Positions 26,912 to 36,090 are shown, counted from the stretch's first letter. The stretch is DNA of 64,000 bases from CAVQGZ01 sp963712175 (GCA_963712175.1 CAVQGZ010000004.1:744001-808000); one strand, 5' to 3'. Notes: generated from the letters alone by a model not told the origin. Numbers and translations: made by a program.

Positions 26912-27949
26912 GTGACCGCTGACCCGCACGCCCCCTTTCTTGCTGCCTGCCGCGGCGAGCCCGTCACCCGGACGCCCGTGTGGTTCATGCGTCAGGCGGG
27001 GAGGTCGCTGCCGGAGTACCGAGCGATCCGGGCTGGGGTTCCCATGCTCGAGTCGTGCCGCACCCCCGACCTGGTGACCGAGATCAGCCTGCAACCGGTG
27101 CGTCGGTACGGCGTCGACGCGGCGATCTTCTACTCCGACATCGTCGTGCCCCTCGTGGCTGTCGGGCTGGGGGTCGACATCAAGCCGGGAGTCGGCCCGG
27201 TGCTCGACGAACCGGTCCGAACTCGGGCCGACCTGGATCGGCTGCGTCCCCTCGAGCCTGACGACATCGGCTACGTCACCGAGTCGGTGCGCAACCTCGT
27301 CGGTGAGCTGGGGGACGTGCCGCTGATCGGCTTCGCCGGGGCGCCGTTCACGTTGGCCTGCTACCTGGTCGAGGGCGGTCCGTCGAAGGACCACGCCACG
27401 ACCAGGGCCTTCATGCGTACCGACCCACAGCTGTGGCACGACCTTCTCGACCGGCTGGCCGACATCACCCTGTCGTTCCTGCAGGTCCAGGTGGCCGCCG
27501 GCGCGTCGGCCGTCCAGCTCTTCGACTCGTGGGCAGGGGTGCTCTCGCGACGCGACTACAGCCAGTTCGTCCTGCCGCACAGCCGGCGAGTCCTGGAGGC
27601 GGGGTTCTCGGTACCGCGGATCCACTTCGGGGTCGGTACCGGCGAGCTGTTGGACCTCATGGGCGACGCCGGGGCCGACGTGGTGGGCGTCGACTGGCGC
27701 ATCCCCCTGCATGTGGCTGCTCAGCGCGTCGGACCGGCTCGGGCGCTGCAGGGCAACCTCGATCCTGCCGTGCTCGCAGCGCCGTCAGACGTCGTGGCCT
27801 CGGAGGTCGAGCGCGTCCTTGCCGAGGGAGCGTCGGCGGCCGGGCACGTGTTCAACCTCGGCCACGGAGTACCGCCGTGGGCCGACCCGGACGTGCTGGC
27901 CGCCGTCGTCAGGCAGGTCCACTCGTCACCCGTCGCCGGGCGGAGCTGA
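26912..27949 (+). CDS. hemE: uroporphyrinogen decarboxylase
   Basis: Removes four carboxyl groups from uroporphyrinogen III to give coproporphyrinogen III. It is 345 residues long with the signature PVWFMRQAGRSLPEYR, FYSDIVVPL, the GFAGAPFTLACYLVEGG loop and FNLGHGVPP near the C terminus. It heads the local heme group with hemG and hemQ, separated only by the antisense DUF4349 gene, with which its 3' end overlaps by 24 bp. Confidence 0.95.
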   Translation: MTADPHAPFLAACRGEPVTRTPVWFMRQAGRSLPEYRAIRAGVPMLESCRTPDLVTEISLQPVRRYGVDAAIFYSDIVVPLVAVGLGVDIKPGVGPVLDEPVRTRADLDRLRPLEPDDIGYVTESVRNLVGELGDVPLIGFAGAPFTLACYLVEGGPSKDHATTRAFMRTDPQLWHDLLDRLADITLSFLQVQVAAGASAVQLFDSWAGVLSRRDYSQFVLPHSRRVLEAGFSVPRIHFGVGTGELLDLMGDAGADVVGVDWRIPLHVAAQRVGPARALQGNLDPAVLAAPSDVVASEVERVLAEGASAAGHVFNLGHGVPPWADPDVLAAVVRQVHSSPVAGRS

Positions 27950-28960
27950 CGCCGGGTCGCCCTGCGCCGAATCCGGCTCGGACGGTGCCGGACCGGTGGG
28001 CCGGCGACGTCGGTGCCGCCACCCGAGCCAGGCCACGAGCGGGACGGTGATCAGGGCGAGGGCGGCGACGAAGGGCACTGCCGCACCGAGTGCGGTGAGC
28101 CCGACCTCGATCGCGCGGACGAAGGCGTCCCACCCGGCACGCAGCCCGGCGACGAAGCCGCTGCCCTCCTCCACCACCGTCTCCGGCGGGACGAACGTGA
28201 CGGTGACGGTGGCGAGCTGCGTCTGCGAGCTCAGCTGCTCCTGACGGGCCTTCAACGACTCCAGGTCGGCAATTCGCCTGGTGAGCTCGGTCTCGATGGC
28301 CAGGATGTCGCTGATCTCGCTCGCCTCGCCGAGCAAGGTCTGCAGGCGGTCGATAGAGGCCTCCGCAGTCTCGATGCGGGATTCGACGTCGACCACCTCG
28401 TCGGTCACGTCCTGAGCGTTGCGGTTGCGCGAGGCGACTTCTCCGATGGCCTCGAGCTCATCCACGGCCTGCTCGTACCGGTCGACCGGGATGCGCAGGA
28501 CCAGGAAGGCCTGATCGTCGCTGTACGGGTAGGGGTAGGGGGCGATGTCGGGGCCCCCGTAGCCCTCGGCATAGGGCTCGGGCTCGACTGGCAGCGGGTC
28601 CCCGTTCCCGTACGTGGACTCGCTCTGCACGTAGCCGCCGAACCTGGCCGCGACCGCCTCCGCCTCAGTGCTGGCCGCGGCGACGTCCTCCACCCGGACC
28701 ACGAGGTCGACGGTGTAGATCACGGCACGGTCGTCGAGGACCACCGGGTCGGCCGAGCTCACCGAGGCGTCGCCGCCCTCCAGTCCCGAGGCGGCGTCCT
28801 CCTCGATCCGATCGGCCTCCGGCGCAGCCTCGACGCCGGGCAGCCCGACGGCCGGGTCCGACACCGAGTCGTCGGATCCACCGCTGCAGCCCGCCAGCAG
28901 GAGAACTGCTGCGACCAAGGCGGCCAGCATCGCCGCGAGACGTCTGTTCGTCCGTGTCAT
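27926..28960 (-). CDS. DUF4349 lipoprotein
   Basis: 344-residue lipoprotein: signal peptide with lipobox LLAGC (Cys 25), an acidic disordered stretch, then the DUF4349 domain (AVIYTVDLVVRVEDVAAASTEAEA, then a coiled coil VDVESRIETAEASIDRLQTLL), and a C-terminal membrane helix (AVPFVAALALITVPLVAWLGW) with a basic Pro-rich tail. It is therefore anchored by both a lipid and a helix on the outer face of the membrane. Function is unknown. It is encoded antisense between hemE and hemG. Confidence 0.87.
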   Translation of the reverse strand: MTRTNRRLAAMLAALVAAVLLLAGCSGGSDDSVSDPAVGLPGVEAAPEADRIEEDAASGLEGGDASVSSADPVVLDDRAVIYTVDLVVRVEDVAAASTEAEAVAARFGGYVQSESTYGNGDPLPVEPEPYAEGYGGPDIAPYPYPYSDDQAFLVLRIPVDRYEQAVDELEAIGEVASRNRNAQDVTDEVVDVESRIETAEASIDRLQTLLGEASEISDILAIETELTRRIADLESLKARQEQLSSQTQLATVTVTFVPPETVVEEGSGFVAGLRAGWDAFVRAIEVGLTALGAAVPFVAALALITVPLVAWLGWRHRRRRPTGPAPSEPDSAQGDPASAPPGDG

Positions 28961-29070
28961 GTCGTCACCTCGTCGTCATGTTGATGCCTGTTCGACTCCA
29001 GGTCCAGGGCTGGGGTTCCCCGGCGATGGTCACGGTCTGGACACGATCACGGGTGTGCCACAGTGATCAA

Positions 29071-30510
29071 GTGGAGGTCGGCGAGCGCGCACCCCGCCGG
29101 GTGATCGTCATCGGGGGCGGCATCAGTGGGCTCTGCGCCGCGTGGTTCCTGCGCGAGCGCCCTGACCCGCCACAGGTCACCGTGCTCGAGGCGGCCGCCG
29201 AGGTCGGGGGCAAGCTCCGAGCCGGCGATCTGGGTGGGCACGCGGTCGATGCCGGTGCGGAGTCGATGCTCGCCAGGCGCCCCGAGGCTGTGGACCTCGC
29301 TCGGGCGGTCGGCCTCGCTGCCGCGCTCGAGGAGCCCACCACCAGTGCGGCCCGCGTCATGGTCGACGGGGTGCTGCGGGACTTCCCGACCGGGACCGTG
29401 CTCGGGGTACCCGGAGACCTGCGTGCCCTGGCGGCGAGTCGAGTGCTGACGTGGCGCGGGTTGGCTCGAGCTCAGGCCGAGCGGGCGGTGCCCGTCTCAC
29501 CCAGTGACACCGACGTGGCCGTCGGGCGCTACGTGACGGCGAGGCTGGGCCATGAGGTGACGGACCGCCTCGTCGAGCCGTTGCTGGGAGGGGTCTATGC
29601 CGGACATGCCGACCAGCTGTCGCTGCAGGCGAGCATGCCGGCCATTGCGGCGTCACGGGCCCAGGGGGAACGCCTGACCACGGCGGCCGCACGGATCCGG
29701 GCGACAGCGGGTGGAACGGCAGACGGCACGGCGCCGTTCGTCGGCCTCTCCGGCGGGCTGTTCACGCTCGTCCAGCGGCTCGCCGCAGCACCGGGCGTGG
29801 ACGTGCGTACCCGCACGATCGCCCGTGAGGTGACCCGGCGCCCGGACGGGTCGTGGCAGGTGGTCGTCGGTCCGGTGCCCGCGCCTGAGCGGCTGGTCGC
29901 CGACGCGGTGGTGCTGGCCGTCCCGGCTGGTCCCGCGGCTCGGTTGGCTCGCAGCGTCTCGCCTGCGGCTGCGGCATTGCTCGACGTCGTCGACTACGCG
30001 AGCGTCGGACTCGTGGCGCTCGGGTACCGACGCGCCGACGTCCCGGCCTCGGCGCTGAAGGGATCGGGGCACCTCGTCCCGCCCCGCGAGGGTCGAGCGA
30101 TCAAGGCGGTCACCTACTCCTCGAACAAGTGGCGCTGGGTCTCTGCGGCACTCCCCGACCTCGTGGTGGTGCGGATGTCGGTCGGCCGCTTCGGCGAGGC
30201 CGACGACCTGCGACGCGACGACCCCGACCTGGTGCGGTTGGCGTCCGAGGACGCCGCGGACGTGCTGGCGCTCAGCGCTCGTCCGGTCGTCGGGTCCGTG
30301 TTCCGGTGGGGCGGCGCCCTGCCTCAGTACACGGTGGGTCACGTCGGGAGGGCCACGCGGGTGCACCGCATGCTTGCCGAGACACCCGGCCTCGTGATCG
30401 CGGGGGCAGCACTGGACGGGGTGGGAGTCCCGGCGTGCATCGCTTCGGCTCGACGGGCCGTCGACCAGGTGCTGCAGGACGTCGATCGCGATGCGACGAT
30501 GAGCGGGTGA
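29071..30510 (+). CDS. hemG: protoporphyrinogen/coproporphyrinogen oxidase (HemY type)
   Basis: FAD enzyme that oxidises coproporphyrinogen III to coproporphyrin III in the actinobacterial pathway (CgoX). It is 479 residues long with the FAD-binding VIVIGGGISGLCAAWFL, EVGGKLRA and DAGAESML at the N terminus and the C-terminal VGVPACIASARRAVDQVL flavin segment. GTG 29071 directly precedes the dinucleotide fold; the open frame continues 39 codons upstream without similarity. Its stop overlaps the hemQ GTG by 4 bases. Confidence 0.92.
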   Translation: MEVGERAPRRVIVIGGGISGLCAAWFLRERPDPPQVTVLEAAAEVGGKLRAGDLGGHAVDAGAESMLARRPEAVDLARAVGLAAALEEPTTSAARVMVDGVLRDFPTGTVLGVPGDLRALAASRVLTWRGLARAQAERAVPVSPSDTDVAVGRYVTARLGHEVTDRLVEPLLGGVYAGHADQLSLQASMPAIAASRAQGERLTTAAARIRATAGGTADGTAPFVGLSGGLFTLVQRLAAAPGVDVRTRTIAREVTRRPDGSWQVVVGPVPAPERLVADAVVLAVPAGPAARLARSVSPAAAALLDVVDYASVGLVALGYRRADVPASALKGSGHLVPPREGRAIKAVTYSSNKWRWVSAALPDLVVVRMSVGRFGEADDLRRDDPDLVRLASEDAADVLALSARPVVGSVFRWGGALPQYTVGHVGRATRVHRMLAETPGLVIAGAALDGVGVPACIASARRAVDQVLQDVDRDATMSG

Positions 30511-31217
30511 GCGACGCGTCCACGCCGGCCAAGCCGAAGGCCCGAGACCTCAACACGGTGATCCGCTACACGATGTGGTCGGTCTTCGCCCTGGAGCCGA
30601 TGCTCGGTGACTCCGATCGCGCCGAGCTCGCAAACGAGGTCTCAGGCCTGGTGGAGCAGCTCGCCGACAAGGACGTGGTCGTCCGTGGCTTCTACGACCT
30701 CGCCGGCATGCGTGCCGACGCCGACCTCATGGTCTGGTGGCACGCTGCGAGCAGCGACGACCTGCAAGAGGCTTACCACCGGCTGCGCCGCACTCGGCTG
30801 GGGCGGCACCTGCGACCCGTGTGGTCGCAGGTTGCCCTGCACCGTCCCGCCGAGTTCAACAAGAGCCACGTGCCGGCGTTCCTCGCCGACGAGCGGGCCC
30901 GCGGGTACGTCTGCGTGTACCCGTTCGTGCGCTCGTACGAGTGGTACCTGCTGCCCGAGCAGGAGCGTCGCGCGATGCTGGTCGAGCACGGGCAGATGGG
31001 CCGGGACTACCCGGACGTGCGCGCCAACACGGTGTCGTCGTTCGCACTGGGCGACTACGAGTGGATCCTGGCGTTCGAGGCCGACGATCTGCATCGCATC
31101 GTCGACCTGATGCGACACCTGCGCGGGTCGAGTGCTCGTCTACATGTGCGCGAGGAGGTTCCGTTCTACACCGGTCCCTTGCGCGAGATCGGTGACCTGG
31201 TGGCGGCCCTCCCGTAG
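30507..31217 (+). CDS. hemQ: hydrogen peroxide-dependent heme synthase (coproheme decarboxylase)
   Basis: Last step of the coproporphyrin-dependent heme pathway (ChdC), related to chlorite dismutase; 236 residues. The conserved catalytic Tyr region is PFVRSYEWY and the proximal His lies in MLVEHGQMGRDYPDV. GTG 30507 overlaps the hemG stop, so both are co-translated. Its presence means the ferrochelatase at 3743 should act on coproporphyrin, and that the cell needs that enzyme intact. Confidence 0.93.
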   Translation: MSDASTPAKPKARDLNTVIRYTMWSVFALEPMLGDSDRAELANEVSGLVEQLADKDVVVRGFYDLAGMRADADLMVWWHAASSDDLQEAYHRLRRTRLGRHLRPVWSQVALHRPAEFNKSHVPAFLADERARGYVCVYPFVRSYEWYLLPEQERRAMLVEHGQMGRDYPDVRANTVSSFALGDYEWILAFEADDLHRIVDLMRHLRGSSARLHVREEVPFYTGPLREIGDLVAALP

Positions 31218-31220
31218 GGT
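31215..31220 (+). promoter_or_regulatory. -10 box of a leaderless promoter for the gene at 31228
   Basis: TAGGGT, overlapping the hemQ stop codon, is followed by 7 nt and ATG 31228. Confidence 0.5.
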
Positions 31221-31227
31221 CGCGCGC

Positions 31228-31647
31228 ATGGGCCTGATGGATCGCCTTCGTGGCGGGCGCAAGGACGACGGAGAGTCCGAGGAGGACTTCGGCACGCCGC
31301 CACCGGTCGACGTCCCCGCGCGAAGCCAGCAGCTGATCGAGCTCGATGACGCACTTCGCACGCTGGCTCGCAATCTCGCCGCCGATGAGAACCGGATGCG
31401 CAACCCTGGTTGGGCCGGCAAGGTCGCGGACTACCGCGTGGTCGCCGCCGATGCGGCGGCGCTGGAGCGGGACGGGTTCGATCGTGCAGCTCTCACCGAC
31501 CTGGTCTCGCAGGTGGTGCCGCTGTACCGGCAGGGGTCGCCGGTACCGCCGGAGTACGAGGCCGTCGCGGCTGACCATGACCGCGTGATGGCCGCCAGCG
31601 AGGCGCTGCGGACCGTGCTGCCGTCGGAGGAGCAGAGCGGCGAGTGA
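31228..31647 (+). CDS. small helical protein downstream of hemQ, function unknown
   Basis: 139-residue soluble protein. The N-terminal 30 residues are charged (MGLMDRLRGGRKDDGESEED), followed by three or four helices with LIELDDALRTLARNL, WAGKVADYRVVAADAAAL and a C-terminal YEAVAADHDRVMAASEAL. No motif, Cys pair or membrane segment. I recognise it only as a typical hemQ neighbour. The frame is open upstream, but ATG 31228 is supported by the -10 box. Its stop abuts the convergent msrB gene. Confidence 0.7.
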   Translation: MGLMDRLRGGRKDDGESEEDFGTPPPVDVPARSQQLIELDDALRTLARNLAADENRMRNPGWAGKVADYRVVAADAAALERDGFDRAALTDLVSQVVPLYRQGSPVPPEYEAVAADHDRVMAASEALRTVLPSEEQSGE

Positions 31648-32049
31648 CTACTCGGGCTGAAGCTCCAGCGAGATACCGTTGATGCAGTAGCGCTGGTCGG
31701 TGGGCGTGTTGAAGCCCTCGCCCTCGAAGACGTGGCCAAGGTGGGATCCGCAGTTGCCGCAGCGCACCTCGGTGCGCGCCATCCCCATCGTTCGGTCGGA
31801 TCGCAGCTCGACGCGGTCGGCGGCCAGCGGGGTGTAGAACGCCGGCCAGCCGCAGTGAGCGTCGAACTTGTGCTCGCTGCGAAAGAGCTCCGTCCCGCAC
31901 GCCCGGCAGCTGTAGACGCCGACGGTCTGGTCGTGCTCGTACGGGCTGCTGCCGGGGCGCTCGGTGCCGGCCTCGCGCAGCACGTGGTACTCGGCGGGAG
32001 AGAGCTCGGAGCGCCACTCGTCCTCGGTCTTCGTGACGTTGTAGGCCAT
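31648..32049 (-). CDS. msrB: peptide-methionine (R)-S-oxide reductase
   Basis: Repairs oxidised methionine (R form); 133 residues. Zinc-binding pairs are CRACG and CGNCG; the catalytic Cys is in RYCINGISL near the C terminus. The substrate pocket motif FDAHCGWPAFY and LGHVFEGEG are intact. ATG 32049 is the family start and is preceded at 7 nt by TAGCCT. Confidence 0.95.
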   Translation of the reverse strand: MAYNVTKTEDEWRSELSPAEYHVLREAGTERPGSSPYEHDQTVGVYSCRACGTELFRSEHKFDAHCGWPAFYTPLAADRVELRSDRTMGMARTEVRCGNCGSHLGHVFEGEGFNTPTDQRYCINGISLELQPE

Positions 32050-32056
32050 GACGCTG

Positions 32057-32062
32057 AGGCTA
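32057..32062 (-). promoter_or_regulatory. -10 box of a leaderless promoter for msrB
   Basis: On the minus strand TAGCCT is followed by 7 nt and ATG 32049. Confidence 0.5.
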
Positions 32063-32089
32063 GGTGGGCTGGTGCCCGCGCGCACCCGG

Positions 32090-32143
32090 TGATCCATGTG
32101 GATCAGGCCCACGGATGTGTGTCTGTCAGCCCCATCGGCTCCG
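32090..32143. repeat. 54-bp direct repeat, left copy
   Basis: Matches 33192-33245 at 45 of 54 positions in the same orientation, on the other side of the AbiEi/DUF559-like gene. Its first 16 bp are an inverted repeat, TGATCCA-TG-TGGATCA, and it contains CGGATGTGTG, one base off the core of the 94-bp elements. It lies upstream of msrB. Confidence 0.7.
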
Positions 32144-32258
32144 CCCACAGGCCCTGCTGCGCCCGGCGTGGCGTTCACAACCGCAGTCGGCGCGATGATC
32201 GCTGCTCGGGATGGAGTGAGCATCGGGGTGTGGTGCCGTATCAGCGGGCTGGGAGCCC

Positions 32259-33170
32259 GTGGAGCTCGTCCGCCGGCTTGCTGCCACCCAGGACGGCGTC
32301 GTCTCGCGCGATCAGTGGAGGCGCCTTGGTCTGCGCCCGACTCAGGCTCAGCGCATGGTGGCGTCCGGGCGGTGGCAGCGGATGCTGCGAGGCGTGTACC
32401 TCGTGCACAGCGGTGCACCGACCAGGCGTCAGTGGCAACGAGCGGGGCTGCTGTACGGCCGGGACGGCGCTCAGCTCACGGGATGCTCGGCGCTCCTGCT
32501 GTACGGCCTGAGGTACCTGCCGGAGCACAGCGGTCGAGTGCACCTGCTGGTTCCGGCGAGTCGCCAGCTCGCCGGGAACGACGTCGTCCGGGTGTACCGC
32601 TCCCATGAGATGCCGCCCTCGCGCTCGCGGGAGGAATTGTCGTGCAGCCCTCCTGAGCATGCGGCGCTGCTGGCGTGTCGTGAGGTGACGGCGCTGTCCG
32701 TCGTGCGGGCGATGCTGAGCGAGGTCGTCCAGCGCCGACTGAGCACTGTGGAACGGCTGGAGGCTGCTCTCGTTGCGGCACCATCAGCGGGCAGCGCGTT
32801 GCCTCGACGAGTCCTCGGCGAGCTCCGCGCAGGGTGCCGCTCAGCACCGGAGTGCGAGCTGCGCGACATCGTGGTGGGCAGCCGTCGGCTGTGTCGCGGG
32901 GTGCGCTGGAACCATCGGATCCGAGTCGGTGACCGCTGGTACGTCGCCGACGCCTGCTGGCCTCACCTCAAGCTCGTTATCGAGGTGGACTCGGTCGAGC
33001 ACCACGGGTTCGGCGACGGGCCGGAAAGCACGTCGCGACGCCGGCTGGCGCTGATGGCCGACGGCTGGACTGTCGTGTCGGTCTCGCCACGCAGGATCCG
33101 CGACGACGCGACGGCCCTGCTGGTCGAGATCGAGTCGGTGCACCGTCGACTCGAGACCCGCGTTTGGTGA
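32259..33170 (+). CDS. AbiEi-like winged-helix / DUF559 nuclease-fold protein
   Basis: 303-residue protein with two parts. The N-terminal half resembles the AbiEi antitoxin-type winged helix plus linker (ATQDGVVSRDQWRRLGL, WQRMLRGVYLVHSG, TGCSALLLYGL). The C-terminal part has a DUF559/Vsr-like fold with VADACWPHLKLVIEVDS (Asp and Glu of a PD-ExK site) and SRRRLALMADGWTVVSVSPRRI. This pairing is common in actinobacteria as an orphan gene; a defence or transcriptional role is only inferred. No AbiEii toxin gene lies next to it. The start is GTG 32259. It is bracketed by 54-bp direct repeats. Confidence 0.75.
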   Translation: MELVRRLAATQDGVVSRDQWRRLGLRPTQAQRMVASGRWQRMLRGVYLVHSGAPTRRQWQRAGLLYGRDGAQLTGCSALLLYGLRYLPEHSGRVHLLVPASRQLAGNDVVRVYRSHEMPPSRSREELSCSPPEHAALLACREVTALSVVRAMLSEVVQRRLSTVERLEAALVAAPSAGSALPRRVLGELRAGCRSAPECELRDIVVGSRRLCRGVRWNHRIRVGDRWYVADACWPHLKLVIEVDSVEHHGFGDGPESTSRRRLALMADGWTVVSVSPRRIRDDATALLVEIESVHRRLETRVW

Positions 33171-33191
33171 GGTGACCTGGCTCGCCCGGGA

Positions 33192-33245
33192 TGATCCATG
33201 TGGCTCACGTCCACGAATGTGTGTCCGCCAGGCACATCGGCGCCG
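33192..33245. repeat. 54-bp direct repeat, right copy
   Basis: Right partner of 32090-32143, upstream of the LigD-type gene. It carries the exact core CGAATGTGTG that also occurs in both 94-bp elements. Confidence 0.7.
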
Positions 33246-33279
33246 AGGATGAACGGCAGCATCCTGAGCGCGCGGGTCG

Positions 33280-33285
33280 TAGCGT
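33280..33285 (+). promoter_or_regulatory. -10 box of a leaderless promoter for the LigD-type polymerase
   Basis: TAGCGT is followed by 7 nt and ATG 33293. Confidence 0.5.
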
Positions 33286-33292
33286 GCGTTCC

Positions 33293-34378
33293 ATGGCGTC
33301 GTCCGGCGAAGCGATCTACCTCGAAGTCGGGGGCCACGACGTGCGTGTGACCAACCCCGACAAGGTGTACTTCCCGAATGCCCCGGGCAGCCCAATCACC
33401 AAGCGTGAGCTGGTCGAGTACTACGTCGCAGTCGGCCCGGCCATCGTGATGGCGCTGCGGGAGCGGCCCACCTACCTGCAGCGGTTCCCCGACGGGGTGG
33501 ATGGCGAGGAGATCTACCAGAAGCGGCTGCCGCACTACGCCCCGGATTGGATGCAGACCTGTCGCGTCCGCTTTCCCTCCGGTCGGCACGCCGACGCTCT
33601 GAAGGTGACGGGGCCCGCTGATGTGGCGTGGGCCGCGAACCTCGGGACCGTCACGTTTCATCCGTGGCACGCGCGGTGTGCGGACTCCGAGCACCCCGAC
33701 GAGCTGCGTATCGACCTCGACCCCCAACCGGGAACCAGCTTCGACGACGCGAGGGCCGTCGCGCTCGAGCACGTGCGCCCACTCATCGACGAGCTGGGCT
33801 ACGTCGGGTACCCGAAGACCAGCGGCGGCCGGGGTGTCCACATATACATCCGCATCGAGCCACGGTGGTCGTTCGTCGAAGTTCGTCGCGCTGCGATCGC
33901 CTTCGCCCGCGAGGTCGACCGCCGCGCGAATGGCTCCGTCACGACGGCCTGGTGGAAGGAGGAGCGCGGTCAGCAGGTCTTTGTCGACTACAACCAGAAC
34001 GCCCGTGACCGAACGATCGCCTCTGCGTGGTCGGTGCGCCGCAGGCCCAATGCCACGGTCTCGACTCCGGTCACGTGGGACGAGCTGATCGAGGTTGATG
34101 CGCAGGACTGCACGCTGCGCTCGGTTCCCGGCCTGCTGGCCGAGCGTGCAGACCCGCACGCCTCGATCGACGAGCAGCACTTCTCGTTGGAGCCGCTGCT
34201 GGAGATGGCGGCTGTGGACGAGGCCGGGGGACTGGCCGACCTGCCCTACCCCCCCAACTACCCGAAGATGCCGGGCGAGCCGAAGCGGGTGCAGCCGAGC
34301 AAGGACCGGGACCTGACCAGAAGATCACGCCGGAGTAGGTCGGCGCGCCTGGTAGCACAGCGGTCACTCTCCGAATGA
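33293..34378 (+). CDS. LigD-type DNA polymerase domain protein (non-homologous end joining)
   Basis: 361-residue stand-alone polymerase/primase domain of the LigD family, an archaeo-eukaryotic primase fold that fills gaps during end joining. Signature stretches: NPDKVYFP, LQRFPDG, the metal motif LRIDLDPQPG, KTSGGRGVHIYI and FVDYNQNARDRTIASAWSVR. The ligase and nuclease domains of full LigD are absent; a separate ATP-dependent ligase is at 57922. Ku is not in the window. The C-terminal 30 residues are Arg/Ser-rich. ATG 33293 is the family start. Confidence 0.88.
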   Translation: MASSGEAIYLEVGGHDVRVTNPDKVYFPNAPGSPITKRELVEYYVAVGPAIVMALRERPTYLQRFPDGVDGEEIYQKRLPHYAPDWMQTCRVRFPSGRHADALKVTGPADVAWAANLGTVTFHPWHARCADSEHPDELRIDLDPQPGTSFDDARAVALEHVRPLIDELGYVGYPKTSGGRGVHIYIRIEPRWSFVEVRRAAIAFAREVDRRANGSVTTAWWKEERGQQVFVDYNQNARDRTIASAWSVRRRPNATVSTPVTWDELIEVDAQDCTLRSVPGLLAERADPHASIDEQHFSLEPLLEMAAVDEAGGLADLPYPPNYPKMPGEPKRVQPSKDRDLTRRSRRSRSARLVAQRSLSE

Positions 34379-34387
34379 CCTGAACTC

Positions 34388-35359
34388 GTGGGACAACCTC
34401 TGAGCGACCTCGCGGCGTCGTTCCGCCGGGACCTGCGGGCCGAAGGAAGGGCTCCCCGGACAGCGGAGTTGTACCTCCAGTCGATCACCTACTACAGCAA
34501 CTGGCTCCGCTCCGAGGGCCTGCCCGACTCGCTCGACAACCTGACCCGTCCCCACATCAGGACCTGGCTGGCCAGTCTGACCGAGCGCAACGAGAACTCC
34601 ACGGTCCGCACGCGCTACAAGGGCCTGCGGCGCTTCTGCCGCTGGCTGGTCGCCGAGGACATCCTCGACACCGACCCCATGGACGGGATGGAGCCGTCGC
34701 CGGCGCAGAACAAGCCCGTGCCCATCCTCACCGACGACGAGCTGGTCGCCGTGCTCAAGCGGTGCCAGGGCAAGGGCTTCGACACCCGGCGCAACGAGGC
34801 GCTGATCCGCGTGCTGATGGACACTGGCTGCCGGGTCTCCGAGCTCGTCGGGATCACCCTCGACGACCTGGACCTCGACCGGGAGTCGGCGACCGTCACC
34901 GGAAAGGGCAACAAGCTCCGGCCGCTGTACTTCAGCGCCAAGACCGCCCGCGCCCTCGACCGCTACCTGCGCGAACGGGCCAAGCACCGCTACGCCAGCG
35001 CCCCCGCACTGTTCCTCTCCCAGCGGGGACCCATGTCCGGAGACGGTGTGCGAGACCTCGACCACCGACTCGGCATCCAGGCCGGCCTCGACGACCTCCA
35101 CCCCCATCGGTTCCGGCACACGCTCGCCCACGTGGTGAGTCCGGAGAGGACTAGAAGCTGCCGCTGCGGTCGGGGCTCCCCGACGACACCGGCGTCCTCG
35201 CTGCCTGCGCCTGGTCAGGTTGGCCGGGTTCCAACAGGCAGGCAGATCTACGCTAGGGAAGCTACCCAACTGCCGAGGTCGCCATGCTGGAGGGTTGCTG
35301 CTGCGGTGGTCCTGGGATGTCGAACCGGTTGGGGCCTTTGGTGCCGGGCAAGACCATGA
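34388..35359 (+). pseudogene. tyrosine recombinase/integrase, 3' truncated
   Basis: Phage-type integrase with a SAM-like core-binding domain (LYLQSITYYSNWLRSEG) and the catalytic domain: Arg in DTGCRVSELVGI, Lys in TGKGNKLRPL and HPHRFRHTLAH. Similarity stops at about residue 250 (near 35145); the second catalytic His/Trp box and the Tyr nucleophile are missing. The remaining open frame to 35359 is unrelated and runs antisense into the DUF805 gene. It is therefore an inactive remnant marking one edge of the accessory region. It starts at GTG 34388, 10 bp after the LigD-type gene. Confidence 0.8.
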
Positions 35360-35840
35360 GGATCAGCAGCAGTAGCTGGCCGACGCTCGGCACGAGGTAG
35401 ATGAGCACCAACCATCCGGTCATGTTGATGTCGTGTAGCCGGCGAACCGTCAGCGCGATCGAGGGCACGAGCACGATCAGGGATGACAGGGCGGCGCCGA
35501 GGAACAGCCACCAGTCGAGCGAGTTCTGCGCCGCGATGGTGCTGGGGTTCGCCAGGGTGGTGACGAGCCAGATGGTGAACGCAACGAGGATGAACCAACC
35601 GAAGCCCACGGCGAACTGGAACCACCAGAAGGCGGACCGGGAGGCTCTGCCGCGGTAGACGAAAGCGTTCTTGAAGCCGGACTGGACCGCGGTGTAGCCG
35701 TCGAGGCGTGCTCCGTTGAGGTCTTTGGGCTCACCTGGCCAGGAGACGGTCCACGTCCGTCCGTCCCAGAACCGCTGGGTCGCGCCATCGTGAGGATCGG
35801 GGTACCAACCTGCGGGTGGTGTTGGGACCTGTGTCGGCAT
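35262..35840 (-). CDS. DUF2510-DUF805 membrane protein
   Basis: 192 residues. The N terminus is a DUF2510 module (PPAGWYPDPHDGATQRFWDGRTWT), a small domain found near membrane segments in actinobacteria. It is followed by a DUF805 domain: FVYRGRASRSAFWWFQF, then four hydrophobic helices with VRRLHDINMTGWLVL. The role is unknown; DUF805 proteins are small inner-membrane proteins. ATG 35840 has GGGAGGTG 5 nt upstream; the longer open frame upstream has no signal. It lies inside the decayed island but looks intact. Confidence 0.85.
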   Translation of the reverse strand: MPTQVPTPPAGWYPDPHDGATQRFWDGRTWTVSWPGEPKDLNGARLDGYTAVQSGFKNAFVYRGRASRSAFWWFQFAVGFGWFILVAFTIWLVTTLANPSTIAAQNSLDWWLFLGAALSSLIVLVPSIALTVRRLHDINMTGWLVLIYLVPSVGQLLLLILMVLPGTKGPNRFDIPGPPQQQPSSMATSAVG

Positions 35841-36090
35841 CGGGCACCTCCCATATCCACGCCTACGCCCAGGTCGTGGCGGCAGCAAGAGGCCAACGAC
35901 CTCTCGCGGCGGTAGTCCGGGCAGTCCCTGCTGCACCGGCCGTCTGGCAGGACTTCCAGTTTGCCTTCCGGCCCCTCCTCGAGGCATCGGGTGGACCGAT
36001 CCCCGGCAGCTCACGGAGTCTTGGTCATGTGGGCCGAGGACCTCTGCCACTGGTCGTCTGCTCGGTGAGGTGAGGGGTCAGTGTGGAGTG

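Noticed and set aside
34340..34380. tRNA D-arm-like sequence (GTAGCACAGCGGTCA) at the edge of the integrase region
   Set aside because: No matching acceptor stem, anticodon loop or T-loop can be formed around it; it lies inside the LigD-type coding frame.
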